Assembly (NCBI GenBank): GCA_900754285.1
Contig: CAAECB010000075.1
Coordinates: forward strand, 1 to 17,061
Source of the DNA: Clostridia bacterium
GTDB lineage: Bacteria; Bacillota; Clostridia; TANB77; CAG-508
Reading direction: 5' to 3'
Length of the DNA: 17,061 bases
Shown here: piece after piece, positions 7,801 through 14,126 of the stretch
Position numbering within the stretch: the first letter of the stretch is position 1
Layout of the letters: the number at the start of each line of letters is the position of its first letter
Notes under the pieces: model-generated
Told to the model about the DNA's origin: nothing
The model's database searches: none
The model's input: only the letters and a program-made list of their open reading frames with translations
Program-made: the position numbers and the translations under genes

Positions 7801-7945
7801 AAAACTAGCAACATTAAAGAGATTTAAAGATGATGTAAAAGAAGTAACAAAAGGATTTGAATGTGGAATGCAAATTGAAAACTACAATGATATTAAAGAA
7901 GGAGATATTATTGAAGTATATGTTATGGAAGAAATAAAAAGATAA
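4883..7945 (+). CDS. infB: Translation initiation factor IF-2 with long Asn/Arg-rich linker
   Basis: IF-2 is the GTPase that brings initiator tRNA to the 30S subunit and promotes subunit joining. From TTG 4883 the protein has 1020 residues, long for the family. An IF2_N domain (KIKIYEIAKKLN at the N terminus) is followed by a Lys/Glu-rich linker to about 230 and an Asn/Arg-rich tract at about 232-315. A second IF2_N-like domain lies near 440-490. The G domain has GHVDHGKT 531-538, GGITQ 555-559, DTPGHEAF 577-584, NKID 631-634 and SAK 667-669. Domains II to IV complete the C terminus. An in-frame ATG at 4868 exists, but the GGGGGTGA site (4870-4877) lies between it and TTG 4883, and MGKIKIYE resembles known IF2 N termini. 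ylxQ overlaps the start by 8 nt. Confidence 0.96.
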   Translation: MGKIKIYEIAKKLNLASKEVVEMAGKLNIEVKNHMSAVSEEDAEKIANKFNSKTEKEAKKREKTNKVEEESKKEKKTTKTEPKNPKKEEKAPVIIRREVLIEEKGKEEVKKQNKTNNVGFVERKQNKDFNIVYRNKPNKPLTVSELFGLSKETKKEEPKKVEEQPKQEVDNKELKAEETNKKEITAEKQIKEMPKEENKKEEKNIKEQGEVNQPMQKMQTKQVVQENKQERNQGNYQNRNNYNRNNYRNGQERNNQDRNNNQNRNWQDRNNRDNRDNGFRDRRNNGNNINNNRFRNNNGNNGDNRFYNRNNNNNRPYQKRPLDEKGIEKNIKNIMSAEVGEKENVREYNKNIDKQKNNNKYDENRTNKKSKGRRNNQQSGFDEGKLKSLKQTSKLSHMFNDQEGGMLDYYDLTTERGRKGKKKAPKANEERNKQKIFKLTEIEIPESITVKDLAAEMKKTTAEVIKKLLGYGIMATINNEIDFDTAFLVAGEFGITAKKKQTVTEEDILFDDSEDSEEDLKERPPVVVVMGHVDHGKTSLLDTIRKTNVIEGEAGGITQAIGAYMVEINGRKITFLDTPGHEAFTAMRARGAQITDIAILVVAANDGIMPQTVEAINHAKSAGIPIIVAINKIDLPDANVDRVKQELMNYELVPEEWGGDTICVPISAKNNINIDQLLEMVLLEADVLELKANPNKQAKGVVIEARLDKSKGAIATMLVQRGKLDVGDTIVVGSSIGRIRVMTNDKGKKVKSAGPSTPVEIMGLTEVPEAGDTFYEVKDEKMAKHLIEKRKRQAREKAINQGTKVTLDNLFSQMEEGKLKVLNLIVKADVQGSVEAVKQSMEKLENEEVKVKVIHSAAGAVNQSDVTLAKVSNAIIIAFNVRPDHTAKEMAEKEEVEIKQYSVIYQAIEDVEMAMKGMLEPKYEEKVIGNVEVRQTFRISNIGTIAGGYVLSGKVERNAGVRVIRENVVIHQGKLATLKRFKDDVKEVTKGFECGMQIENYNDIKEGDIIEVYVMEEIKR
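5576..5830 (+). repeat. Asn/Arg-rich low-complexity segment inside infB
   Basis: Over 84 residues the IF2 linker contains about 39 Asn and 17 Arg and no Lys. It is built of irregular repeats of NRNN, DRNN and NNNN type, with scattered Tyr, Trp and Phe. The DNA is a degenerate AAT/AAC/AGA triplet array, prone to length variation. The flanking linker is Lys/Glu-rich instead, so the composition changes sharply at both borders. Confidence 0.85.
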
Positions 7946-8023
7946 AAAAGCAGTGTAAATAATAAGATAATATAATATATAGTATAGGAATAATAACAGC
8001 TTAAGGAAAGGAGTGACTAAAAA

Positions 8024-8383
8024 ATGCCAAATAAAAATAATAATAACAGAATGGGAAGAATTGGTGAAGAATACAAAAAAGAATTAAGCCAAATCATAGA
8101 CAGAGAATTAAAAGACCCAAGCATAACAGGAATGATTAGTGTAACAAAGGTCAAAGTAACAAATGACCTAAAATATGCAAAAATCTATATAAGCATACTA
8201 AACTCTAAAGACGAAAAAGCAACAATAGATGGTTTGAAAAAATCAGCTGGCTTTATTAGGACAGAATTAGCCAAAAGAGTAAACTTGCGTAATACACCTG
8301 AATTAATTTTTGAAAAAGACGATTCTATCGAATATGGTGCAAAAATTGATTCAATTTTGAAGGATATTATGCCAAAGAATTAG
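8024..8383 (+). CDS. rbfA: Ribosome-binding factor A
   Basis: RbfA is a small KH-fold protein needed for late 30S subunit maturation and 16S rRNA 5'-end processing. The 119-residue length is typical. The segments RIGEEYKKELSQIIDRELKD, VTKVKVTNDLKYAKIYIS and LRNTPELIFEKDDSIEYG follow the family order. A strong AAAGGAG site precedes ATG 8024 by about 10 nt. The N terminus has an unusual short Asn run (PNKNNNN). The TAG stop (8381-8383) forms the first three bases of a 35-bp inverted repeat, so the repeat may have set the C terminus. ylxP, found between infB and rbfA in Bacillus, is absent. Confidence 0.95.
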   Translation: MPNKNNNNRMGRIGEEYKKELSQIIDRELKDPSITGMISVTKVKVTNDLKYAKIYISILNSKDEKATIDGLKKSAGFIRTELAKRVNLRNTPELIFEKDDSIEYGAKIDSILKDIMPKN

Positions 8384-8456
8384 GTGTTTTTGGGGACGGG
8401 GTCAAAAAACATCTACAAAACTAGATGTTTTTTGATCCCGTCCCCAGAAACACCTA
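8381..8456 (+). repeat. 35-bp inverted repeat (GGGGACGG family) overlapping the rbfA stop codon
   Basis: Bases 8381-8415 pair with 8422-8456 around a six-base loop (CAAAAC). All 35 positions pair in + strand RNA. Two of them are wobbles, U8390-G8447 and G8401-U8436, which would be A-C mismatches in the opposite transcript. The core TTTTTGGGGACGGGG matches the repeats after pgi. No T run follows, so it is not a textbook terminator, but it should be a very stable RNA hairpin between rbfA and nrnA, able to protect or separate message segments. It could also be an immobile copy of a REP/MITE-like element. Confidence 0.85.
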
Positions 8457-8477
8457 TTAAATATAAGGAGGAAAGCA

Positions 8478-9431
8478 ATGACCTTAGATGTAATATTAGA
8501 AGAAATAAAAAAAGCAAATACAATAGTAATATTAGCACATGAATCACCAGATGGAGACGCAATAGGAAGTACACTAGCAATGGAAAAAGCGCTAAGAGAC
8601 ATGGGAAAAAAGGCAGACGTAATAATAAGAGAATACCCAAGAATATTCAACTTTTTACCAAATGCAAACGTAGTAAAAGAAAATACAGATGTAGAAAAAT
8701 ACGATTTAGCAATAAGTTTAGACTGTGCAGACCTAAAAAGACTAGTAGGAAGAGAATATTTTGAAAACGCCAAAAAAACAATAGTAATAGACCACCATGG
8801 ATCAAACACAATGTATGGAGACATAAACTTTGTAAACCCAGTAGCGCCAGCATGTTGTGAAATTTTAATAGGAATGTTTACATATTTCAATATAGATATA
8901 GATGTAGAATTAGGCTCATGTATATTAACAGGAATAATCACAGACACAGGCGGATTCAAATATCAAGGAGTAACAGCAGAAACATTTGAATTCACAGCAG
9001 ACTTATTACGAAAAGGAGTCAATGTCTCTGAAATCTATCAAAAAGCATTAGAAACAAAAACAAAAGCAAACTTTGAACTAATGCAAAGAATTGTAAACAG
9101 AATAGAATTTTTAGAAGACGGAAAAGTCACATTTACATATATAACAAATCAAGATGAAAAAGACGTAAATGCAGAACCTGGAGACCATGAAGGACTAGTA
9201 GAAGTAGGCAGAGATGTAGAAGGGGTAGAAGTTTCAGTATTTATCAGACAAAAAGATAATGAAGAAAAATACAAAGTATCTATGCGTTCATCAAATTACG
9301 TAAATGTATCAGACATATGCTATATTTTTGGAGGAGGAGGACATCCTAAAGCAGCAGGATGCTTAATCCAAGGAAACATAGAACAAGTAAAAGAAAAAAT
9401 AATGAAAGAAATCAGAAAAGTATTAAAATAA
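8478..9431 (+). CDS. nrnA: DHH/DHHA1 phosphoesterase, nanoRNase/pAp phosphatase NrnA-like
   Basis: NrnA-type enzymes degrade 2-5 nt RNAs and can dephosphorylate pAp in the cytosol. The 317-residue length fits. The metal-binding motifs of the DHH domain are all present: HESPDGDA 21-28, LDCAD 81-85, DHH 105-107 and GIITDTGGF 152-160. The DHHA1 substrate domain carries GGGGHPKAAGC at 285-295. An AGGAGG site precedes ATG 8478. The gene lies after rbfA and the inverted repeat, and 47 bp before truB, the common clostridial order. Some relatives act on cyclic dinucleotide products or linear pApA; the sequence does not decide between these, but the short form without GGDEF or PAS domains is not GdpP. 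Confidence 0.9.
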   Translation: MTLDVILEEIKKANTIVILAHESPDGDAIGSTLAMEKALRDMGKKADVIIREYPRIFNFLPNANVVKENTDVEKYDLAISLDCADLKRLVGREYFENAKKTIVIDHHGSNTMYGDINFVNPVAPACCEILIGMFTYFNIDIDVELGSCILTGIITDTGGFKYQGVTAETFEFTADLLRKGVNVSEIYQKALETKTKANFELMQRIVNRIEFLEDGKVTFTYITNQDEKDVNAEPGDHEGLVEVGRDVEGVEVSVFIRQKDNEEKYKVSMRSSNYVNVSDICYIFGGGGHPKAAGCLIQGNIEQVKEKIMKEIRKVLK

Positions 9432-9478
9432 AGCAATACAAGACATCTATGATGTAATAGATGAGAAAGGAAATCACA

Positions 9479-10354
9479 GTGGATGGCATTTTAAATGTGT
9501 ATAAGCCAAAAGAATGGACTTCACATGATATAGTAGCAAAAATAAAAAAGATAACTGGACAAAAAGTAGGACACACAGGAACACTAGACCCTTTGGCACA
9601 AGGGGTCTTACCTGTTTTAATAGGAAAAGGAACACTATGTTCTAAATATTTAGTAAATCATGACAAAAAATATCGTGTTGAATTAAAACTAGGAAAAAGA
9701 ACTGCAACATTAGATGCAGAAGGAGAAATTGTAGAAGAAAAAGAAATCCCACAAGGATTATTAGAACAAGCAAATCAAGAAGAAATAAAAAAAGCATTAA
9801 AAAAATTTAAAGGAGAAATAGAACAAACCCCACCAATATATTCAGCAATAAAAGTAAAAGGCAAAAAGCTATATGAATATGCCAGAAAAGGGCAAGAAGT
9901 AGAAATACCCACTAGAAAAATCACAATATATTCCATAGAATTAGTAGAAATATTAAAAGACGAAAACGTTATAATCTTTGACGTCTCATGTAGCAAAGGT
10001 ACATATATAAGAACATTGTGTGAAGATATAGCAACATCATTAAAAACAATAGGATATATGCAAAATTTAGTGCGTTTACAAGTGGGAGAATTTAATGTAA
10101 AAGACAGTATAACTTTAACAATGGAAAACGAAAAAGACTTAGAAATAATAGAAAAAAATATAATCTCTGTAGAAAAAATATTTGGTGAATATCCAAAATT
10201 AGATATCGAACCATCAAGAATAAAACACTTTTTAAATGGAGTGAAAATAACTCAAAATGTAAAAGATGGAATTTACAGAATATATACAGAAAATAAATTT
10301 ATAGGAATAGGAATTGTAAGATCAAAATTATTAAAAAGAGATATAATTTTATAA
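9479..10354 (+). CDS. truB: tRNA pseudouridine(55) synthase TruB
   Basis: TruB makes pseudouridine 55 in the T-loop of tRNAs. The catalytic motif GHTGTLDPLAQGVLPV contains the nucleophile Asp37. PPIYSAIKVKGKKLYEYAR (118-136) and SKGTYIRTLCEDI (172-184) are further family motifs, and a short C-terminal RNA-binding extension ends the 291-residue protein. I chose GTG 9479: AAAGGAA (9466-9472) lies just upstream with a good spacer, and the product (M)DGILNVYKPKEWTSHD aligns with the usual TruB N terminus. The ATG at 9461 has no binding site, lies in a small hairpin (9444-9450/9457-9463) and would add six residues. A hairpin with a T run follows the stop codon. Confidence 0.95.
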   Translation: MDGILNVYKPKEWTSHDIVAKIKKITGQKVGHTGTLDPLAQGVLPVLIGKGTLCSKYLVNHDKKYRVELKLGKRTATLDAEGEIVEEKEIPQGLLEQANQEEIKKALKKFKGEIEQTPPIYSAIKVKGKKLYEYARKGQEVEIPTRKITIYSIELVEILKDENVIIFDVSCSKGTYIRTLCEDIATSLKTIGYMQNLVRLQVGEFNVKDSITLTMENEKDLEIIEKNIISVEKIFGEYPKLDIEPSRIKHFLNGVKITQNVKDGIYRIYTENKFIGIGIVRSKLLKRDIIL

Positions 10355-10388
10355 AATGCCTCATATATTTGAATGTGAGGTGTTTTTT
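10354..10388 (+). terminator. Terminator-like hairpin after truB that also covers the next ribosome binding site
   Basis: Bases 10358-10366 pair with 10373-10381 (9 bp, two G-U) around a six-base loop, and TGTTTTTT follows. This is an intrinsic terminator layout starting at the truB stop codon. The right arm includes GAGGTG (10377-10382), the ribosome binding site 6 nt before ATG 10389. When folded it would therefore both end truB transcripts and hide the start of the downstream gene. Confidence 0.6.
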
Positions 10389-11240
10389 ATGTATTGTATT
10401 CAAAAATATGACAAGCCCAATCTGTTAAGCAGATGGTTTAAAATTGTAAAATTGGAAGGAAACAAAATTTATATACCAATAGTGAATTATGAAAAAAAGG
10501 ATAAACAATTAAAATTAGAAGAAAAGTTAGCCAAAAAAACTAAAAAAATATTAAAAAAACTAAATAGTAAAAAAGTAGTACTTAGTAAAGAAATAAAAAA
10601 TCACACTAAATATATGAATTTATTACAAACATACCAATTAGATATAATTGATGGAAGATGGCTCTTTAGAATGCTAGTTCCAGAAATCATTGAATATGTA
10701 GAAAACAAAAAAGAGTTGGAACCAGAAGAAACTACAATACATATTTTAGCAAATGATTTTACAGAAGTAGTAATTGAAAATATTAAAAAGTTAGCCCAGA
10801 ATCATAAACATGTTGCTATTATAACCAAAAATATAAGCAAAATGAAAAAAATAGAAGAACAGATTTTAGAAGAAACAGGTTCAATGATTACAGTTATGAA
10901 CAATAAAAAGAAAAGTTTGGCAAAAGCCCAATTAATTATAAATTTTGACTTTCCAACAGAATTATTAAAGCAATATGCAATATTTGAAGATAGCACTATT
11001 ATAGATGTTACCGGAAATATTAAAATTTTAAAAAAGAGATTTAATGGCGTAATTATCACAAATTATGAAATTGATTTTAAAAACAAATCAGAATATAAAA
11101 TTGATGACAAATCATTTTTTGCAAGAGATTTATATGAAGCAGAATTTTACAAAAATCAACCATACAAATATGTAAGAGAAAAAATCAAAAGAGATGGAAT
11201 ATATATATGTAATTTATATACGAAAAATCAAATACTATAA
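10389..11240 (+). CDS. Conserved-looking protein of unknown function, possible Rossmann-like fold
   Basis: I do not recognise this 283-residue protein. It is soluble-looking, Lys/Ile-rich, and has no signal peptide or membrane segment. The N-terminal part (1-75) is basic and probably helical. The segment 86-110 (IIDGRWLFRMLVPEIIEYV) looks structural. The C-terminal half alternates strands and helices: HILANDFTEVVIENIKKL, then VAIITKNISKMKKIEEQI (142-159), then AQLIINFDFP (180-189) and a TIIDVTG strand (203-209). This order recalls a nucleotide- or NAD-binding Rossmann fold, but no GxGxxG loop is present. ATG 10389 has a good GAGGTG site; a frame extending up to ATG 10356 overlaps the hairpin and lacks a site. 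It occupies the place after truB where ribF usually lies, but nothing resembles a FAD synthetase. Codons are more mixed than in its neighbours. Confidence 0.75.
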   Translation: MYCIQKYDKPNLLSRWFKIVKLEGNKIYIPIVNYEKKDKQLKLEEKLAKKTKKILKKLNSKKVVLSKEIKNHTKYMNLLQTYQLDIIDGRWLFRMLVPEIIEYVENKKELEPEETTIHILANDFTEVVIENIKKLAQNHKHVAIITKNISKMKKIEEQILEETGSMITVMNNKKKSLAKAQLIINFDFPTELLKQYAIFEDSTIIDVTGNIKILKKRFNGVIITNYEIDFKNKSEYKIDDKSFFARDLYEAEFYKNQPYKYVREKIKRDGIYICNLYTKNQIL

Positions 11241-11401
11241 AAAGTTTAATTATTAAGCTTTATAATAAGATTATAATTATAAAAATTTACTCAAAGTCTT
11301 CCTTTTTTATAAAAAATATACTATAATAGAAAGGAATTGACAAAAGGGAATAAAAGGTTAAAAACTAACCAAAAAGCCTTTAAGAAAGGAATGTGATAAA
11401 A
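11241..11401 (+). promoter_or_regulatory. Promoter and leader region of the PBP1A gene
   Basis: A perfect TATAAT lies at 11322-11327, but the -35 candidate at 11299-11304 (TTCCTT) is poor. An AT-only hairpin, 11241-11249 with 11253-11261, could be a weak terminator for the upstream gene. In the leader, GGTTA (11356-11360) pairs with TAACC (11366-11370). CCTTT (11377-11381) can pair either with AAAGG upstream (11353-11357) or with the AAAGG of the ribosome binding site (11385-11389). These alternative short stems might modulate translation. Confidence 0.4.
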
Positions 11402-14095
11402 ATGCCAAACAATAATAGAAACAATAAATACAGCAATAATGACAAAACAATAAAATACAGACCAGAAAGAAATAGGCAAGGAAGCACACCAAGAAGTGGA
11501 AATAGAAACACAGTAAATAATACAAGAACAGGAGGAACAACAAAAAGGGTACAAACACAAACAAGAAGGCCAGTAGGGAAAAAGCCAACAAACCAAAAAG
11601 GAAAAGCAAACAGAAAAGGCAAAAAATTCTCAGCAAGACATCCAAAACTAATGGTATTTATAAAAATATGTATAATACTAATATTGCTATTATGTGTAAT
11701 AGGAGCAGGAATAGTAGCAGCAATGTTTTTCGGACTATTTGGAGACGACTTTGAAATAACAAAAGACGACTTGGTAATAGGATCAGCAAATTCAGTAGTG
11801 TTAGACAAAAATGGAGCAGAAATAGCAAATTTAAGTAAAGAACAACAAAGAAAAATAATATCACTAGATGAAATGGCAGACTATTTACCAAAGGCATATG
11901 TAGCAATAGAAGACAAGCGTTTTTATGAGCACAGTGGAGTAGACTGGAAAAGAACATTAGGAGCAATTGGAAACACAGTTCTAAAAGGTGGTTCAAGTTA
12001 TGGAGGAAGTAGTATAACTCAACAATTAGTAAAAAACATAACAGGAGACAAAGACAGCAGTGGAATCGCAGGAATCACAAGAAAAATAAAAGAATGGGCA
12101 AAAGCATATCAAGTAGAAAGAATGATATCAAAACAACAAATATTAGAATTATATCTAAACATACTATTTGTTGGAGGACAGGATATACATGGAGTAGAAC
12201 TAGGAGCACAATATTATTTTAGTAAAAGTGCAAAAGACTTAGACTTAGCACAATGTGCATTTTTAGCAGGAATTAACAGTTCACCAAATAGTTATAACCC
12301 ATTTGATGAAACAAAAGACCAAGAAAAAGTGAAAGAAAATATTAAGAAAAAAGTCTTAACAGTACTAAAAGAAATGAAAGACCAAGGATACATAGAAAAT
12401 GAAGATGACTACAACAATGCAGTAGCAGAAGCTGAAGCAGGATTAGTATTCACAAAAGGAAATGTAGAAAATACAACAGACTATTCATATCATACAGATG
12501 CAGCATTAAAACAAATAATAAATCAAGTAATGGAAGAAAAAAAGGTATCATATGAATTTGCAGAAAAATACGTATATAGTAGTGGATTAGTAATATATAC
12601 AACAGAGGACCAAAATATTCAAAAAACAGTTGAAAAAGAATTTAGTAAATCAAAATATCTATTAAAAGGAAGAGAAAAAGACAAAACAACAGGACAACTA
12701 AAAAATGAACATTCGCAAGCAGGTATGGCAATAATTGATTACAAAACAGGGCAAGTATTAGCAGTAGGAGGAAACTTAGGAGAGCAACAAACAGCATCAG
12801 GATGGAACAGAGCAACACAAATGGTAAAACAAACAGGCTCATCAATAAAACCAATAGCAGATGTTGCACCAGCATTACAAGAAAAAGTGATAACACCAGC
12901 AACAGTATATAATGATGCAAAAACAGATTTCAATGGATACTCACCAAAAAATGATGGAGACAGATATCGTGGATTTATAAATATAAGACAATTTATAGCA
13001 ACATCACAAAACGTCCCAGCAGTAAAAATAATGAAAGAATTAACACCAAAGAAATCACTAGAATATTTGAAAAAGATGGGAATATCTTCATTAGATGACA
13101 AAAATGACACAGAATTACCACTAGCAATAGGTGGATTAACACATGGTATTAGTCCATTAGAAATGGCAGCAGCATATGGAACAATAGCAAATGATGGAGT
13201 ATATATTACACCAACATTCTATACAAAAGTAACAGACTCAAGTGGCAATGTAGTATTAACACCAAAACAAGAACAAACAAGAGTATTTTCAGAACAAGTA
13301 GCATATTTAACAAGGTCAATAACAGAAGAACCAGTAAAAAGTGGAGGAACAGCAACATATTGTAATATTACAGGAATCGAAACATGTGCAAAAACAGGAA
13401 CAACAGATGGTTCTAAAGATAGATGGCTATGTGGTATGACACCATATTATTCAGCAGCAGTTTGGTTTGGATATGATAGTCCAGAAGAAGTAGTATATAG
13501 TGGAACAAACCCAGCAGGGCAAATATGGTCATCAGTAATGAAAAGCATACATGCAAATCTAAAAAATGCTAACTTTAACACACCATCAGGAATAACACAA
13601 GCAACAGTATGTAAAAAGACAGGATGTTTAGCAACATCAAGTTGTACAGACACATATACAGAAACATTTGCACAAGATAATTTACCAGAAAAATGTGAAG
13701 GCCATGGAGTTCAAAAAATCTGTACAGAATCAGGAAAACTAGCAACACAATATTGTCCACAAACCAAAAATAGTTCTTATGGAGGAACAGTACCAAAAGA
13801 AACATTAAACTTGTGGAATACAAATGGAGCATCAAAAACAGCTGGAGGAAAAATAACAGAAACATGTACAATTCATACAAAACCAACAGAGACTACAAAA
13901 GAACCAGAAAAGCCAGCAGAAAACACAACAAACACAGCAGGTAAAGGAAACACAACAACAACTAATACAAATACTAACACAACAAACGGAAAAAAAGATG
14001 ATGCAACAAAACCTGGAACAAATAAAACAACACCAGCAACAAATACAGCTACAACAAATACGGCAGGAAAAGGTAACACAACAAAAGCTCAATAA
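11402..14095 (+). CDS. Class A penicillin-binding protein (bifunctional glycosyltransferase/transpeptidase, PBP1A type)
   Basis: This membrane enzyme polymerises and cross-links peptidoglycan. A basic cytoplasmic tail of about 80 residues precedes one membrane anchor (about 84-113). The GT51 domain shows EDKRFYEH (catalytic Glu170), GGSSITQQLVKN (201-212), RKIKEWAKAYQVE and LELYLNILFVGG. The transpeptidase has SSIK (Ser480, Lys483), SQN (535-537) and KTGT (664-667). A C-terminal extension has six Cys in about 50 residues (737-785). A Thr/Asn-rich tail with two copies of NTAGKGNTT (844-852, 886-894) ends the 897-residue protein. I chose ATG 11402 because the AAAGGA site abuts GTG 11393. The Cys-rich region may form extracellular disulfides. 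It is likely transcribed with cysS, 31 bp downstream. Confidence 0.95.
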   Translation: MPNNNRNNKYSNNDKTIKYRPERNRQGSTPRSGNRNTVNNTRTGGTTKRVQTQTRRPVGKKPTNQKGKANRKGKKFSARHPKLMVFIKICIILILLLCVIGAGIVAAMFFGLFGDDFEITKDDLVIGSANSVVLDKNGAEIANLSKEQQRKIISLDEMADYLPKAYVAIEDKRFYEHSGVDWKRTLGAIGNTVLKGGSSYGGSSITQQLVKNITGDKDSSGIAGITRKIKEWAKAYQVERMISKQQILELYLNILFVGGQDIHGVELGAQYYFSKSAKDLDLAQCAFLAGINSSPNSYNPFDETKDQEKVKENIKKKVLTVLKEMKDQGYIENEDDYNNAVAEAEAGLVFTKGNVENTTDYSYHTDAALKQIINQVMEEKKVSYEFAEKYVYSSGLVIYTTEDQNIQKTVEKEFSKSKYLLKGREKDKTTGQLKNEHSQAGMAIIDYKTGQVLAVGGNLGEQQTASGWNRATQMVKQTGSSIKPIADVAPALQEKVITPATVYNDAKTDFNGYSPKNDGDRYRGFINIRQFIATSQNVPAVKIMKELTPKKSLEYLKKMGISSLDDKNDTELPLAIGGLTHGISPLEMAAAYGTIANDGVYITPTFYTKVTDSSGNVVLTPKQEQTRVFSEQVAYLTRSITEEPVKSGGTATYCNITGIETCAKTGTTDGSKDRWLCGMTPYYSAAVWFGYDSPEEVVYSGTNPAGQIWSSVMKSIHANLKNANFNTPSGITQATVCKKTGCLATSSCTDTYTETFAQDNLPEKCEGHGVQKICTESGKLATQYCPQTKNSSYGGTVPKETLNLWNTNGASKTAGGKITETCTIHTKPTETTKEPEKPAENTTNTAGKGNTTTTNTNTNTTNGKKDDATKPGTNKTTPATNTATTNTAGKGNTTKAQ

Positions 14096-14126
14096 AATGA
14101 GTATAAAAATTAGAGGGAGGAAATTC

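Noticed and set aside
7971..7976. Perfect TATAAT before rbfA
   Set aside because: No acceptable -35 box at 16-18 bp, and the surrounding sequence is nearly pure A/T, so a chance match is likely.
11337..11342. Perfect TTGACA upstream of the PBP gene
   Set aside because: No -10 element at a suitable distance; the following bases are AAAAAC-like.
13998..14126. N-terminal extension of cysS overlapping the PBP gene
   Set aside because: The extension is a Gln-rich out-of-frame reading of the Thr/Asn tail, while ATG 14127 has a strong GGGAGG site and matches the family N terminus.
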